Part shown: positions 1 through 6,197 of the stretch, in pieces
Position numbering within the stretch: position 1 is the first letter of the stretch
Layout of the letters: every line of letters begins with the position of its first letter
From: Enterobacteriaceae bacterium
Lineage (GTDB): Bacteria > Pseudomonadota > Gammaproteobacteria > Enterobacterales > Enterobacteriaceae
Direction of reading: 5' to 3'
Assembly (NCBI GenBank): GCA_022712475.1
Contig: JALAGK010000217.1
Span: 1-7,191, forward strand
DNA: 7,191 bases
Made by a program: the position numbers and the translations under genes
The notes under the pieces: generated by a model
The model's input: the letters and a program-made list of their open reading frames with translations, nothing else
Told to the model about the DNA's origin: nothing
Database searches by the model: none

Positions 1-93
1 CTCTGAAAGCCACCAGCATAAGGCAAATATTTAGAGAATTGAGGTGTTAAGGATGCCTGCAGTTTGTTAAGGTAAGTTCGCTTATTTATTTAT

Positions 94-122
94 GTGACAT
101 TAACTTGGGTGATTTTTATAAT
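94..122 (+). promoter_or_regulatory. Putative sigma70 promoter, orphan, upstream of emrR leader region
   Basis: GTGACA at 94-99 (five of six matches to the -35 consensus TTGACA) is followed after exactly 17 bases by a perfect -10 box TATAAT at 117-122. Transcription would begin near base 129 on the + strand, more than 320 bases before emrR. No gene is evident directly downstream, so it would drive either a long emrR leader or a separate non-coding RNA. The match to consensus is direct; activity is inferred. Confidence 0.5.
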
Positions 123-263
123 CAGCAACGCACGCCGTTTACACTATCCTCATTTTTTTAAAGGGTATCTTTATTACCGTAATGGTGTTGCACCCAATGG
201 ATCGTTTAACTCAGGTTATACCGCTGGAGAATTAAGCATATTCTTACTCCCGTCACGCAAACT

Positions 264-346
264 AACGTCGATCAACGGATGCCTGTTTCCCTTTCTTTTA
301 GTGCCGCTGCCTTGCAAGACACTCGGGGAAAACGCCGTTGTTCGTT
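264..346. repeat. Long imperfect nested inverted repeat (possible structured RNA or palindromic element)
   Basis: Several arms nest in register. GATCAACGG (270-278) pairs with CCGTTGTTC (335-343) with one mismatch. Inside it GTTTCCC (285-291) pairs with GGGGAAAAC (325-333) with small bulges. Inside that AGTG (300-303) pairs with CACT (320-323). AACG (264-267) and CGTT (343-346) extend the outer end, sharing base 343 with the neighbouring arm. Nested order of the arms is unlikely to be chance but the arms are interrupted. It could be a folded transcript from the promoter at 94-122 or a copy of a dispersed intergenic repeat; I cannot name a family. Confidence 0.4.
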
Positions 347-347
347 C

Positions 348-366
348 AGGGCCGTACAGCCCTTTT
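348..366 (+). terminator. Weak terminator-like hairpin
   Basis: AGGGC (348-352) and GCCCT (359-363) form a 5-bp stem with a 6-base loop, followed by a short T run (363-366). The stem and T run are both short, so this is at best a weak or partial terminator. If real, it would end a transcript of roughly 240 bases begun near 129. Confidence 0.25.
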
Positions 367-380
367 GTCACCTGGACACT

Positions 381-409
381 TAACAATAATACATTTACTT
401 TATTTGTTA
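381..409. promoter_or_regulatory. Candidate EmrR operator (inverted repeat over the -35 box)
   Basis: TAACAA (381-386) and TTGTTA (404-409) are perfect inverted arms; allowing a one-base slip they extend to TAACAATAA and TTATTTGTTA. The dyad spans the -35 box of the presumed emrR promoter. EmrR is known in E. coli to bind an imperfect inverted repeat in the emrRAB promoter and to be released by uncouplers and other hydrophobic inducers. Placement fits autorepression, but AT-rich DNA makes chance dyads common. Confidence 0.35.
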
Positions 410-422
410 CCGTGGTTATTAT
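394..422 (+). promoter_or_regulatory. Likely emrRAB promoter
   Basis: TTTACT (394-399) and TATTAT (417-422) are separated by 17 bases and lie about 30 bases before the emrR start, a normal position for the operon promoter. In E. coli the emrRAB operon is transcribed from a promoter just upstream of emrR and is repressed by EmrR. The boxes are moderate matches to the sigma70 consensus. Confidence 0.5.
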
Positions 423-452
423 ATCGACCGCAATTAATGAGGTTATGCCAAA

Positions 453-983
453 ATGGATAGTTCGTTTTCTCCCATAGAACAAATGTTAAAATTTCGCGCC
501 AGCCGCCATGAAGATTTTCCATACCAGGAAATTCTGCTTACACGTCTGTGTATGCATATGCAGGGTAAACTGCTGGAAAATCGCAATAAAATGCTTAAGG
601 CGCAGGGAATAAACGAAACGCTATTTATGGCGTTAATCACGCTGGAATCTCAGGAAAACCACAGCATTCAGCCAAGTGAACTGAGCTGTGCGCTGGGGTC
701 TTCACGTACCAACGCAACCCGTATTGCTGACGAGCTGGAAAAACGCGGCTGGATCGAACGCCGTGAAAGTGACAACGACAGGCGTTGCCTGCATCTGCAC
801 CTGACTGAAAAGGGTCATGAATTCCTGCGTGAAGTTCTGCCGCCGCAGCACAGCTGCCTGCACCAGCTCTGGTCATCTCTTTCCAGCAGTGAAAAGGATC
901 AGCTGGAGCAAATTACGCGCAAATTGCTCACGCGCCTGGACAAAATGGACGAAGCCGATTTCGAACCAGAAGCTATCCGCTAA
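453..983 (+). CDS. emrR: MarR-family transcriptional repressor EmrR (MprA)
   Basis: The 176-residue protein matches E. coli EmrR/MprA in length and almost all sequence. It is a dimeric winged-helix repressor that senses hydrophobic drugs and uncouplers such as CCCP, nalidixic acid and salicylate and controls the emrAB efflux genes. The DNA-binding helix-turn-helix covers about residues 73-98 and the wing about 101-121, with the MarR-type D-N-D-R-R motif at 107-111. The N- and C-terminal helices form the dimer interface. ATG at 453 is supported by GAGG at 439-442 and by exact agreement with the E. coli N-terminus (MDSSF). Only the last ten or so residues clearly differ from E. coli. It is first in the operon with emrA and emrB; a 131-base gap containing a hairpin separates it from emrA. 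Confidence 0.97.
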   Translation: MDSSFSPIEQMLKFRASRHEDFPYQEILLTRLCMHMQGKLLENRNKMLKAQGINETLFMALITLESQENHSIQPSELSCALGSSRTNATRIADELEKRGWIERRESDNDRRCLHLHLTEKGHEFLREVLPPQHSCLHQLWSSLSSSEKDQLEQITRKLLTRLDKMDEADFEPEAIR

Positions 984-1031
984 TGGTATTGACGCTTTCG
1001 TTCTGACGCATCCCAACTAATATAATTTCCG

Positions 1032-1059
1032 CAGGCCAGCATCTCACCATGCTGGCCTG
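1032..1059 (+). other. Perfect hairpin between emrR and emrA
   Basis: AGGCCAGCAT (1033-1042) and ATGCTGGCCT (1049-1058) are perfect inverted arms around a 6-base loop; C1032 and G1059 extend the stem to 11 bp. No T run follows, so it is not a standard intrinsic terminator. In the operon mRNA it would lie about 55 bases before the emrA start. It may act as an mRNA-stability or processing structure that sets the ratio of repressor to pump, or be a small palindromic repeat. The structure is seen; the role is inferred. Confidence 0.6.
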
Positions 1060-1114
1060 TCTGACTGAGCGGCCCGCAAAACGCGGCCAACATAATAAAA
1101 GTGTGGAGAAAAGC

Positions 1115-2281
1115 ATGAGCGCACATGCGGAAGCTCAAATTCCTCAGCCGCCAAAAAAAAGCAAGCGCAAAGGCGCTCTGCTTTTGTTGACGCTGATTTT
1201 TATCATTCTGGCAGTGGCATATGGTGTGTGGTGGTATCTGGTATTACGTCATTATCAGGAAACCGATGATGCCTACGTAGCAGGCAACCAGGTACAAATC
1301 ATGTCCCAGGTCGCCGGTAGCGTAACCAAAGTCTGGGTAGACGATACCGATTTTGTAAAACAAGGGGATGTGCTGGTGACGCTCGACGCCACCGACGCCC
1401 AACAGGCATTTGAGAAGGCAAAGACTCAGCTCGCCTCGAGCGTGCGCCAGACACGCCAGCTCATCATTAACAACAAACAGTATCAGGCCAATATTGAAGT
1501 GAAGCGTACCGCGCTGTCACAAGCGCAAAGCGATTTGCGCCGCCGTGTCCCGCTGGGTAATGCCAACCTCATTGGTCGTGAAGAACTGCAGCACTCCCGT
1601 GACGCCGTAGCCAGCGCCCAGGCACAGCTGGATGTTGCCGTTCAGCAGTACAACGCCAATCAAGCAATGATCCTTGGCACACGCCTAGAAGAACAGCCCG
1701 CCGTACAGCAGGCCGCAACTGAAGTCCGTAACGCCTGGCTGGCCCTACAGCGTACCCGCATCGTTAGCCCGATGACCGGCTATGTTTCACGCCGCGCCGT
1801 ACAGGTTGGCGCACAAATTGGCACCACCAGCTCGTTGATGGCAATCGTGCCGTCAACCAATCTGTGGGTCGATGCTAACTTCAAAGAAACCCAATTAGCC
1901 CACATGCGTATCGGCCAGAGCGCTACCGTTATCAGCGATATCTACGGTGATGATGTGAAATACACCGGTAAGGTGGTTGGACTGGATATGGGCACAGGTA
2001 GCGCTTTCTCGCTGCTGCCTGCTCAGAACGCTACTGGTAACTGGATAAAGGTAGTACAGCGCCTGCCTGTGCGTATTGAGCTTGACCAGAAACAGCTGGA
2101 GCAGCACCCACTACGCATTGGTCTGTCGACATTGGTGAAAGTCGACACCCGTAACCGTGACGGCCAGGTACTTGCCAATCAACAGCGCCAGAGCGCGGCC
2201 TATACTAGCGATGCGCGCGAGATTAAGCTCGATCCGGTAAATAAGCTTATCAATGACATCATCCGGGCAAACGAAGGCTGA
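1115..2281 (+). CDS. emrA: Multidrug efflux periplasmic adaptor subunit EmrA
   Basis: This is the membrane-fusion (HlyD-family) adaptor that links the inner-membrane pump EmrB to outer-membrane TolC. It has 388 residues against 390 in E. coli. A basic cytoplasmic tail (residues 14-19, rich in K/R) precedes one membrane helix at about 20-44; the rest is periplasmic. Two halves of a lipoyl-like domain lie near 58-92 and 212-246, on either side of an alpha-helical coiled-coil hairpin (about 95-210), followed by a beta-barrel domain (about 247-345). The frame is open from an ATG at 1049, but I choose ATG 1115: GGAG at 1105-1108 is well spaced and the protein then starts MSA as in E. coli, whereas the extra 22 residues are coded by the intergenic hairpin. 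Stop is 17 bases before emrB. Confidence 0.97.
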   Translation: MSAHAEAQIPQPPKKSKRKGALLLLTLIFIILAVAYGVWWYLVLRHYQETDDAYVAGNQVQIMSQVAGSVTKVWVDDTDFVKQGDVLVTLDATDAQQAFEKAKTQLASSVRQTRQLIINNKQYQANIEVKRTALSQAQSDLRRRVPLGNANLIGREELQHSRDAVASAQAQLDVAVQQYNANQAMILGTRLEEQPAVQQAATEVRNAWLALQRTRIVSPMTGYVSRRAVQVGAQIGTTSSLMAIVPSTNLWVDANFKETQLAHMRIGQSATVISDIYGDDVKYTGKVVGLDMGTGSAFSLLPAQNATGNWIKVVQRLPVRIELDQKQLEQHPLRIGLSTLVKVDTRNRDGQVLANQQRQSAAYTSDAREIKLDPVNKLINDIIRANEG

Positions 2282-2298
2282 CGTGGCGGGAGACTTGC

Positions 2299-3837
2299 GT
2301 GCAACAACAAAAACCGCTTGAAGGTGCGCAACTGGTCATTATGACCATCGCACTCTCACTTGCGACCTTTATGCAGGTGCTGGACTCCACCATCGCTAAC
2401 GTGGCTATTCCCACTATCGCCGGTAACCTTGGCTCATCACTGAGCCAGGGTACGTGGGTTATTACCTCGTTTGGGGTGGCAAACGCGATTTCCATCCCGC
2501 TGACCGGCTGGCTGGCGAAACGCTTTGGTGAGGTGCGTCTCTTCCTGTGGTCGACGGTCGCATTCGCTGCCGCCTCCTGGGCCTGCGGGGTTTCTAACAG
2601 TCTCGGCATGCTGATTTTCTTTCGCGTGATTCAGGGTGTGGTCGCCGGTCCGCTGATTCCATTATCCCAGAGCCTGCTGCTTAGCAACTACCCACCGGCA
2701 AAACGCAGTATTGCGCTGGCGCTGTGGTCGATGACGGTTATCGTAGCACCTATTTTTGGCCCAATACTCGGCGGCTGGATAAGCGACAACTACCACTGGG
2801 GCTGGATTTTCTTTATCAACATACCGATTGGTATTGTGGTTGTGGTGCTGGCGTTGCAGACGCTGCGCGGACGCGAGACGCGCACCGAAAAACGGCGCAT
2901 CGATGCCGTGGGCCTCGCCCTGCTGGTAGTGGGTATCGGTAGTTTGCAGGTCATGCTGGACCAGGGTAAAGAACTGGACTGGTTTAATTCCACCGAAATT
3001 ATCGTGCTGACGATTGTCGCCGTAGTGACGTTAAGCTTCCTGATTGTCTGGGAGTTGACGGACAAAAACCCGATAGTGGATTTGTCGCTCTTTAAGTCGC
3101 GCAATTTCACCATCGGCTGCCTGTGCATCAGCCTCGCCTACATGCTCTATTTCGGCAGTATTGTGCTGCTGCCACAGCTGTTGCAGGAGGTGTATGGCTA
3201 CACCGCGACATGGGCGGGTCTGGCCTCTGCACCGGTGGGGATAATTCCGGTCATCCTGTCGCCTGTTATTGGCCGTTTTGCCCATAAGCTGGATATGCGC
3301 CGTCTGGTCACCTTCAGTTTTATAATGTATGCGGTGTGCTTCTACTGGCGAGCCTGGACCTTTGAACCGGGTATGGACTTTGCTGCCTCCGCGTGGCCAC
3401 AGTTTATACAGGGTTTTGCCGTGGCCTGCTTCTTTATGCCATTGACCACGATTACCCTGTCCGGGCTGCCGCCGGAGCGACTGGCGGCGGCATCAAGCCT
3501 GTCTAACTTCACCCGCACGCTGGCAGGCTCAATCGGTACATCAATTACGACCACCATGTGGACCAACCGTGAGGCTATGCACCACTCGCAGCTGACAGAG
3601 TCTGTTACGCCTTATAATCCGAATTCGCAGGCAATCTACGACCAGTTGCAGGGCATGGGAATGAGCCAACAACAGGCATCAGGCTGGATAGCACAGCAGA
3701 TAACCAATCAGGGGCTGATTATCTCTGCCAATGAAATATTCTGGGTCTCTGCCGGGGTATTCCTGTTGCTGACAGGGCTGGTGTGGTTTGCCAAACCACC
3801 TTTTGGCGCAGGCGGTGGCGGCGGTGGTGCGCACTGA
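2299..3837 (+). CDS. emrB: Multidrug efflux MFS transporter permease EmrB
   Basis: Proton-driven drug exporter of the DHA2 (14-transmembrane-helix) branch of the major facilitator superfamily. With EmrA and TolC it expels hydrophobic compounds such as uncouplers and nalidixic acid. The 512-residue product is close to E. coli EmrB throughout. Visible family motifs: the DHA2 signature LDSTIANVAIP in helix 1 (28-38), loop 2-3 motif A-like GWLAKRFGEVR (70-80), motif B with Arg109 (FFRVIQG), and the antiporter motif C region GPILGG (154-159). The protein ends with a run of six glycines before A-H, as in E. coli. The start is GTG at 2299, preceded by GGGAG at 2288-2292 with 6-base spacing; the following residues QQQKPLEG match E. 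coli, so GTG replaces ATG. It lies 17 bases after emrA and is probably co-translated with it. Confidence 0.97.
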   Translation: MQQQKPLEGAQLVIMTIALSLATFMQVLDSTIANVAIPTIAGNLGSSLSQGTWVITSFGVANAISIPLTGWLAKRFGEVRLFLWSTVAFAAASWACGVSNSLGMLIFFRVIQGVVAGPLIPLSQSLLLSNYPPAKRSIALALWSMTVIVAPIFGPILGGWISDNYHWGWIFFINIPIGIVVVVLALQTLRGRETRTEKRRIDAVGLALLVVGIGSLQVMLDQGKELDWFNSTEIIVLTIVAVVTLSFLIVWELTDKNPIVDLSLFKSRNFTIGCLCISLAYMLYFGSIVLLPQLLQEVYGYTATWAGLASAPVGIIPVILSPVIGRFAHKLDMRRLVTFSFIMYAVCFYWRAWTFEPGMDFAASAWPQFIQGFAVACFFMPLTTITLSGLPPERLAAASSLSNFTRTLAGSIGTSITTTMWTNREAMHHSQLTESVTPYNPNSQAIYDQLQGMGMSQQQASGWIAQQITNQGLIISANEIFWVSAGVFLLLTGLVWFAKPPFGAGGGGGGAH

Positions 3838-3853
3838 GTAAATCACAGATAAC

Positions 3854-3878
3854 AAAAAGGGGCTTTCGCCCCTTTTTT
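3854..3878. terminator. Bidirectional intrinsic terminator between emrB and luxS
   Basis: GGGGC (3859-3863) and GCCCC (3868-3872) form a stem with a TTTC loop, flanked by A5 (3854-3858) and T6 (3873-3878). The + strand reading gives a hairpin with a six-T tail that ends the emrRAB transcript; the - strand reading gives the same hairpin with a five-T tail for luxS. It lies 16 bases past emrB and 15 bases past the luxS stop, serving both convergent units. Confidence 0.9.
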
Positions 3879-3893
3879 CATTTCAGCTCACTG

Positions 3894-4409
3894 CTAGATA
3901 TGCAGTTCCTGCAGCTTCTCTTTTGGTAGTGCCAGCTCATCATTACTGTTCACGGTAATGCCGTGGTCAATAATATGGCGAGCAATATCCTGCGCTTCAG
4001 CCAGTGAATGCATCTGATACGTGCCGCACTGGTATACGTTCAACTCCGGGATCTGGTTCTGCTCTTTGACCTTCAACACATCTTCCATGGCCGCTTTCCA
4101 GGCATCTGCAACGCGCTGTTCATCCGGCTGACCAATCAGGCTCATGTAAAAACCGGTACGACAGCCCATTGGCGAGATATCGATAATTTCCACACCATTG
4201 CCGTTAAGGTGATTGCGCATAAAGCCCGCGAACAGGTGCTCCAGCGTATGGATACCTTTTTCCGGCATCACCTCTTTGTTCGGGACGCAAAAGCGCAAAT
4301 CGAACACGGTGATTGTGTCGTTGTGCGGGGTATGCATGGTTTTCGCCACGCGCACCGCAGGTGCCCCCCTCCGCGTATGGTCACCTGTATAGCTATCCAT
4401 CAATGGGAT
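3894..4409 (-). CDS. luxS: S-ribosylhomocysteine lyase LuxS (AI-2 synthase), with unusual start codon
   Basis: LuxS cleaves S-ribosylhomocysteine to homocysteine and 4,5-dihydroxy-2,3-pentanedione, the precursor of autoinducer-2, in the activated methyl cycle. Counting from the conserved start, the protein has 171 residues as in E. coli. The metal ligands His54, His58 and Cys128, the catalytic Glu57 and Cys83, and Arg39 are present. The codon at the conserved start (4409-4407) is ATC rather than ATG. A strong GGAGG (4421-4417) stands 7 bases before it, ideal for that codon but far (13 and 16 bases) from the next candidates, TTG at 4403 and ATG at 4400. Residues 9, 14 and 15 read G, R, G where enteric LuxS normally has V, M, E. 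If ATC does not serve, initiation at ATG 4400 would give 168 residues. An in-frame ATG at 4493 would add 28 residues, but these are antisense to micA and lack similarity to LuxS. Confidence 0.93.
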   Translation of the reverse strand: MPLMDSYTGDHTRRGAPAVRVAKTMHTPHNDTITVFDLRFCVPNKEVMPEKGIHTLEHLFAGFMRNHLNGNGVEIIDISPMGCRTGFYMSLIGQPDEQRVADAWKAAMEDVLKVKEQNQIPELNVYQCGTYQMHSLAEAQDIARHIIDHGITVNSNDELALPKEKLQELHI

Positions 4410-4416
4410 CTGGTCA

Positions 4417-4421
4417 CCTCC
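4417..4421 (-). promoter_or_regulatory. luxS ribosome binding site that points to the ATC codon
   Basis: GGAGG on the - strand, followed by TGACCAG and then ATC at 4409-4407. The 7-base spacing is optimal for the ATC and not for the downstream TTG or ATG, so the site argues that translation is still set for the ancestral start position. Confidence 0.75.
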
Positions 4422-4446
4422 GACAAGTGATTTTTTTAAAATTAAA

Positions 4447-4474
4447 TGAACTATTCGTTCCTGGGCGAGTCTGA
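4447..4474 (+). promoter_or_regulatory. SigmaE promoter of micA
   Basis: TGAACTA (4447-4453) resembles the sigmaE -35 consensus GGAACTT, and TCTGA (4470-4474) matches the -10 core with a 16-base spacer. The MicA 5' end follows six bases later at 4481. In E. coli micA is a known member of the envelope-stress regulon controlled by sigmaE. The promoter sits in the luxS leader region on the opposite strand. Confidence 0.8.
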
Positions 4475-4480
4475 ATATAT

Positions 4481-4553
4481 GAAAGACGCGCATTTGTTAT
4501 CATCATCCCTGTCATCAGAGATGAAAATTTGGCCACATTGATGTGGCCTTTTT
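4481..4553 (+). ncRNA. micA: MicA small regulatory RNA
   Basis: MicA is an Hfq-binding, sigmaE-induced sRNA that represses outer-membrane protein mRNAs (ompA first, also others such as ompX and lamB) and phoP. The first 30 bases, containing the ompA-pairing seed, agree with the E. coli sequence as I recall it. A first stem CATCCCTG / CAGAGATG (4504-4511 / 4516-4523, one C-A mismatch as in E. coli) has loop TCAT in place of AATT. An A/T-rich Hfq-type stretch follows, then the terminator GGCCACA-TTGA-TGTGGCC (4531-4548) with five T. It is transcribed against luxS and gshA and overlaps the likely luxS leader; in E. coli MicA pairs with luxS mRNA and guides RNase III processing. About 73 nt, the usual size. 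Confidence 0.95.
4531..4553. terminator. micA terminator, possibly also serving gshA
   Basis: A 7-bp perfect stem (4531-4537 / 4542-4548) with a TTGA loop and T5 ends MicA. The gshA stop codon is only 8 bases away on the other strand. Read from the - strand the same hairpin is followed by AAATTTT, a poor tail, so termination of gshA transcripts there is plausible but probably partial. Confidence 0.85.
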
Positions 4554-4561
4554 CTTTTCTG

Positions 4562-6118
4562 TCACATCTGCTTTGCAAGCCAGCTCTCAAACGGCTCCGT
4601 ATCGGCGGCTTCTAGTGCACGCTGTCGTGCCCATGATGCATCATGCTCCTGTTGAAAATCCGCTTCGCTCAGTATAGACAGTGGCTCATGCATCAGCATA
4701 TCGCGGTATTTTTCCGCCAGCATCTGCCCGGTACCGCCAATACCGTGTTCCAGCATCATACTCAGAATACGTGCTGAATACGTTAACGCCGGATCGTCAA
4801 AAGAAGCAACCAGCGCATCGCACACGTCCCGATACTCGCTACCGCCGGAGATAGTATCCAGAGTTTGTGCAACCCGGCTCAAATCGTGGAACAGGTTCTT
4901 ACCGATTTCCTGTAGCGGAAACTGTGCCGTTTCACAGCCCACTCCCAGTGTCAGCCCCGGCCTGCGCCCTTCGAGAATAACGCGATTCCAGTTAACGCGC
5001 GTGCACTGCAGTTCAGCGCTGCTCATTTCAGGCGCATCGGCCAATGCGCACCAGATCATAAACAGGTCAAGGAAACGCACCTGCTGCTCATCCACCCCCG
5101 TCGGTGAGAAGGGGTTAATATCAAGCGAGCGCACTTCAATGTATTCGATACCGCCACGCTGCAGTGCGTCTGACGGCGTTTCGCCGGCGTGCGTAACACG
5201 TTTGGGGCGAATCGGCGCATAAAGTTCGTTCTCAATCTGTAGCACGTTAGTATTGAGCTGGAGTAATTTGCCGTCTTTTTTCAGACCAATGCGGGCAAAC
5301 TCCTCCGACGGCGTTTTGATGGCCTGCTTCAGGCCCGCCACGTAAGTATCAAGGTGATTAAATGTGATACCCAGATTGCTTTGCGATTTATTGGTATAAC
5401 CCAGATCGCTCAAGCGCAGCGAAGTTGCATACGGCAAGTAGTACATTCCGCACCCGCTCTTCTCAAACGCCAGTGCAGTCGGTTTACCCTGCAAAAACGA
5501 AGAGCAGATTGCCGGGGAGGCACCAAACAGGTACGGAATCACCCAGCCAAAACGGTAATAGTTACGGATAAGGCGGAAATAACCGTCCGAAATAACGGCC
5601 TTACCACTCGCGGCATCCGTTACGCCCTCTCGCGCCTGCCAGAAAGCTAACGGTAAAGAAAAATTGTAATGTACGCCGGAGATGGTCTGCATCAACGCGC
5701 CATAGCGATTTCTAAGCCCTTCGCGGTAAAGCGTCTTCATACGCCCAATATTCGAAGTGCCATATTGCGCAAGCTCAATGGCCTGACCGTCGTCAATGAA
5801 GCACGGCATGCTAAGCGGCCACATGCGCTCATCACCAAGATGACGCGCCGTGTAACGGTGCACATCGCGCAAAAATGTCAGCATGTGATCAACGTCGCCA
5901 TCCACTGGCGTAATGAATTCCAGCAGCGCTTCTGCGAAATCAGTTGTGATCCACTTATGAGCGAGCGCTGAACCCAGCACTTCCGGATGACCGGTGCGTG
6001 CCAATTCTCCCTGGGGCGTGACGCGCAGCGTTTCACGCTCAAGGCCACGCCCAATACCCTTCACCGCGTGAGGGTGTGCTTCCAGCCAGGCCAGCGCCTG
6101 TGATACGTCCGGGATCAA
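4562..6118 (-). CDS. gshA: Glutamate-cysteine ligase GshA
   Basis: Cytosolic enzyme that joins L-glutamate and L-cysteine with ATP to make gamma-glutamylcysteine, the rate-limiting and glutathione-inhibited first step of glutathione synthesis. The 518-residue product equals the E. coli length and belongs to the proteobacterial type 1 family. The motif RGLERETLR at residues 24-32 carries the metal-binding Glu27 and Glu29, with Glu67 in ALLEFI further on; the stretch [18 protein letters not shown] is highly conserved. The start is TTG at 6118-6116, the same rare codon used by E. coli gshA, with a strong GGAGG five bases before it (6128-6124). It is 79 bases downstream of yqaA and probably has its own promoter in that gap. 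Its 3' end faces micA. Confidence 0.97.
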   Translation of the reverse strand: MIPDVSQALAWLEAHPHAVKGIGRGLERETLRVTPQGELARTGHPEVLGSALAHKWITTDFAEALLEFITPVDGDVDHMLTFLRDVHRYTARHLGDERMWPLSMPCFIDDGQAIELAQYGTSNIGRMKTLYREGLRNRYGALMQTISGVHYNFSLPLAFWQAREGVTDAASGKAVISDGYFRLIRNYYRFGWVIPYLFGASPAICSSFLQGKPTALAFEKSGCGMYYLPYATSLRLSDLGYTNKSQSNLGITFNHLDTYVAGLKQAIKTPSEEFARIGLKKDGKLLQLNTNVLQIENELYAPIRPKRVTHAGETPSDALQRGGIEYIEVRSLDINPFSPTGVDEQQVRFLDLFMIWCALADAPEMSSAELQCTRVNWNRVILEGRRPGLTLGVGCETAQFPLQEIGKNLFHDLSRVAQTLDTISGGSEYRDVCDALVASFDDPALTYSARILSMMLEHGIGGTGQMLAEKYRDMLMHEPLSILSEADFQQEHDASWARQRALEAADTEPFESWLAKQM

Positions 6119-6157
6119 ATTGACCTCCGCCTGTCGAATACATTTTTATTAAGCATA

Positions 6158-6188
6158 ATTGTAATGGTTGCCGATTAAAGGTCATCAA
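6158..6188 (-). promoter_or_regulatory. Weak candidate gshA promoter
   Basis: In the gap between yqaA and gshA the - strand holds TACAAT (6163-6158) with TTGATG (6188-6183) 19 bases upstream. The -10 is a good match but the spacer is long and the -35 only moderate, so this is a tentative call; read-through from yqaBA is also possible. Confidence 0.25.
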
Positions 6189-6197
6189 TCACTTCAA

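Larger units (their letters stand above)
1..452. other. Gene-free region upstream of emrR
   Basis: I find no convincing coding region here. The open frames on both strands give low-complexity or shadow-like proteins without recognisable domains; the longest (+ strand, GTG at 94, running 25 bases into emrR) has no ribosome binding site and its start lies on a -35 box. In E. coli the small membrane-protein gene ygaH lies directly before emrR (mprA); nothing resembling YgaH is visible here. The region is AT-rich at 70-125 and 375-440. It holds a sigma70-like promoter (94-122), a long imperfect nested inverted repeat (264-346), a weak terminator-like hairpin (348-366) and the likely emrR promoter (394-422). 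An 8-base direct repeat TGTTAAGG occurs at 45-52 and 65-72, two helical turns apart; its meaning is unknown. The first 90 bases could be the tail or downstream region of an unseen gene. Confidence 0.7.

Noticed and set aside
94..477. 127-codon open frame on the + strand before emrR
   Set aside because: GTG start lies within a -35 box, there is no ribosome site, it runs into emrR in another frame, and the product has no recognisable features.
216..482. 88-codon open frame on the - strand over the emrR promoter
   Set aside because: Covers the emrR start and promoter; no domain, and it is more simply explained by the palindromic stretch being open on both strands.
1049..1114. N-terminal extension of emrA by 22 codons to ATG 1049
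   Set aside because: It is encoded by the intergenic hairpin arm, lacks a ribosome site, and the ATG at 1115 has GGAG at good spacing and matches the E. coli N-terminus.
3805..3834. Glycine run at the EmrB C-terminus as a repeat expansion
   Set aside because: E. coli EmrB ends with the same glycine-rich tail, so it is a family feature.
4410..4493. N-terminal extension of luxS by 28 codons to ATG 4493
   Set aside because: The extension is antisense to the micA promoter and RNA, has only a distant AGGGA upstream, and LuxS proteins are not extended; the ribosome site at 4417-4421 lies downstream of it.
6116..6118. TTG start of gshA as an anomaly
   Set aside because: E. coli gshA is known to start with TTG too, and a strong ribosome site precedes it.
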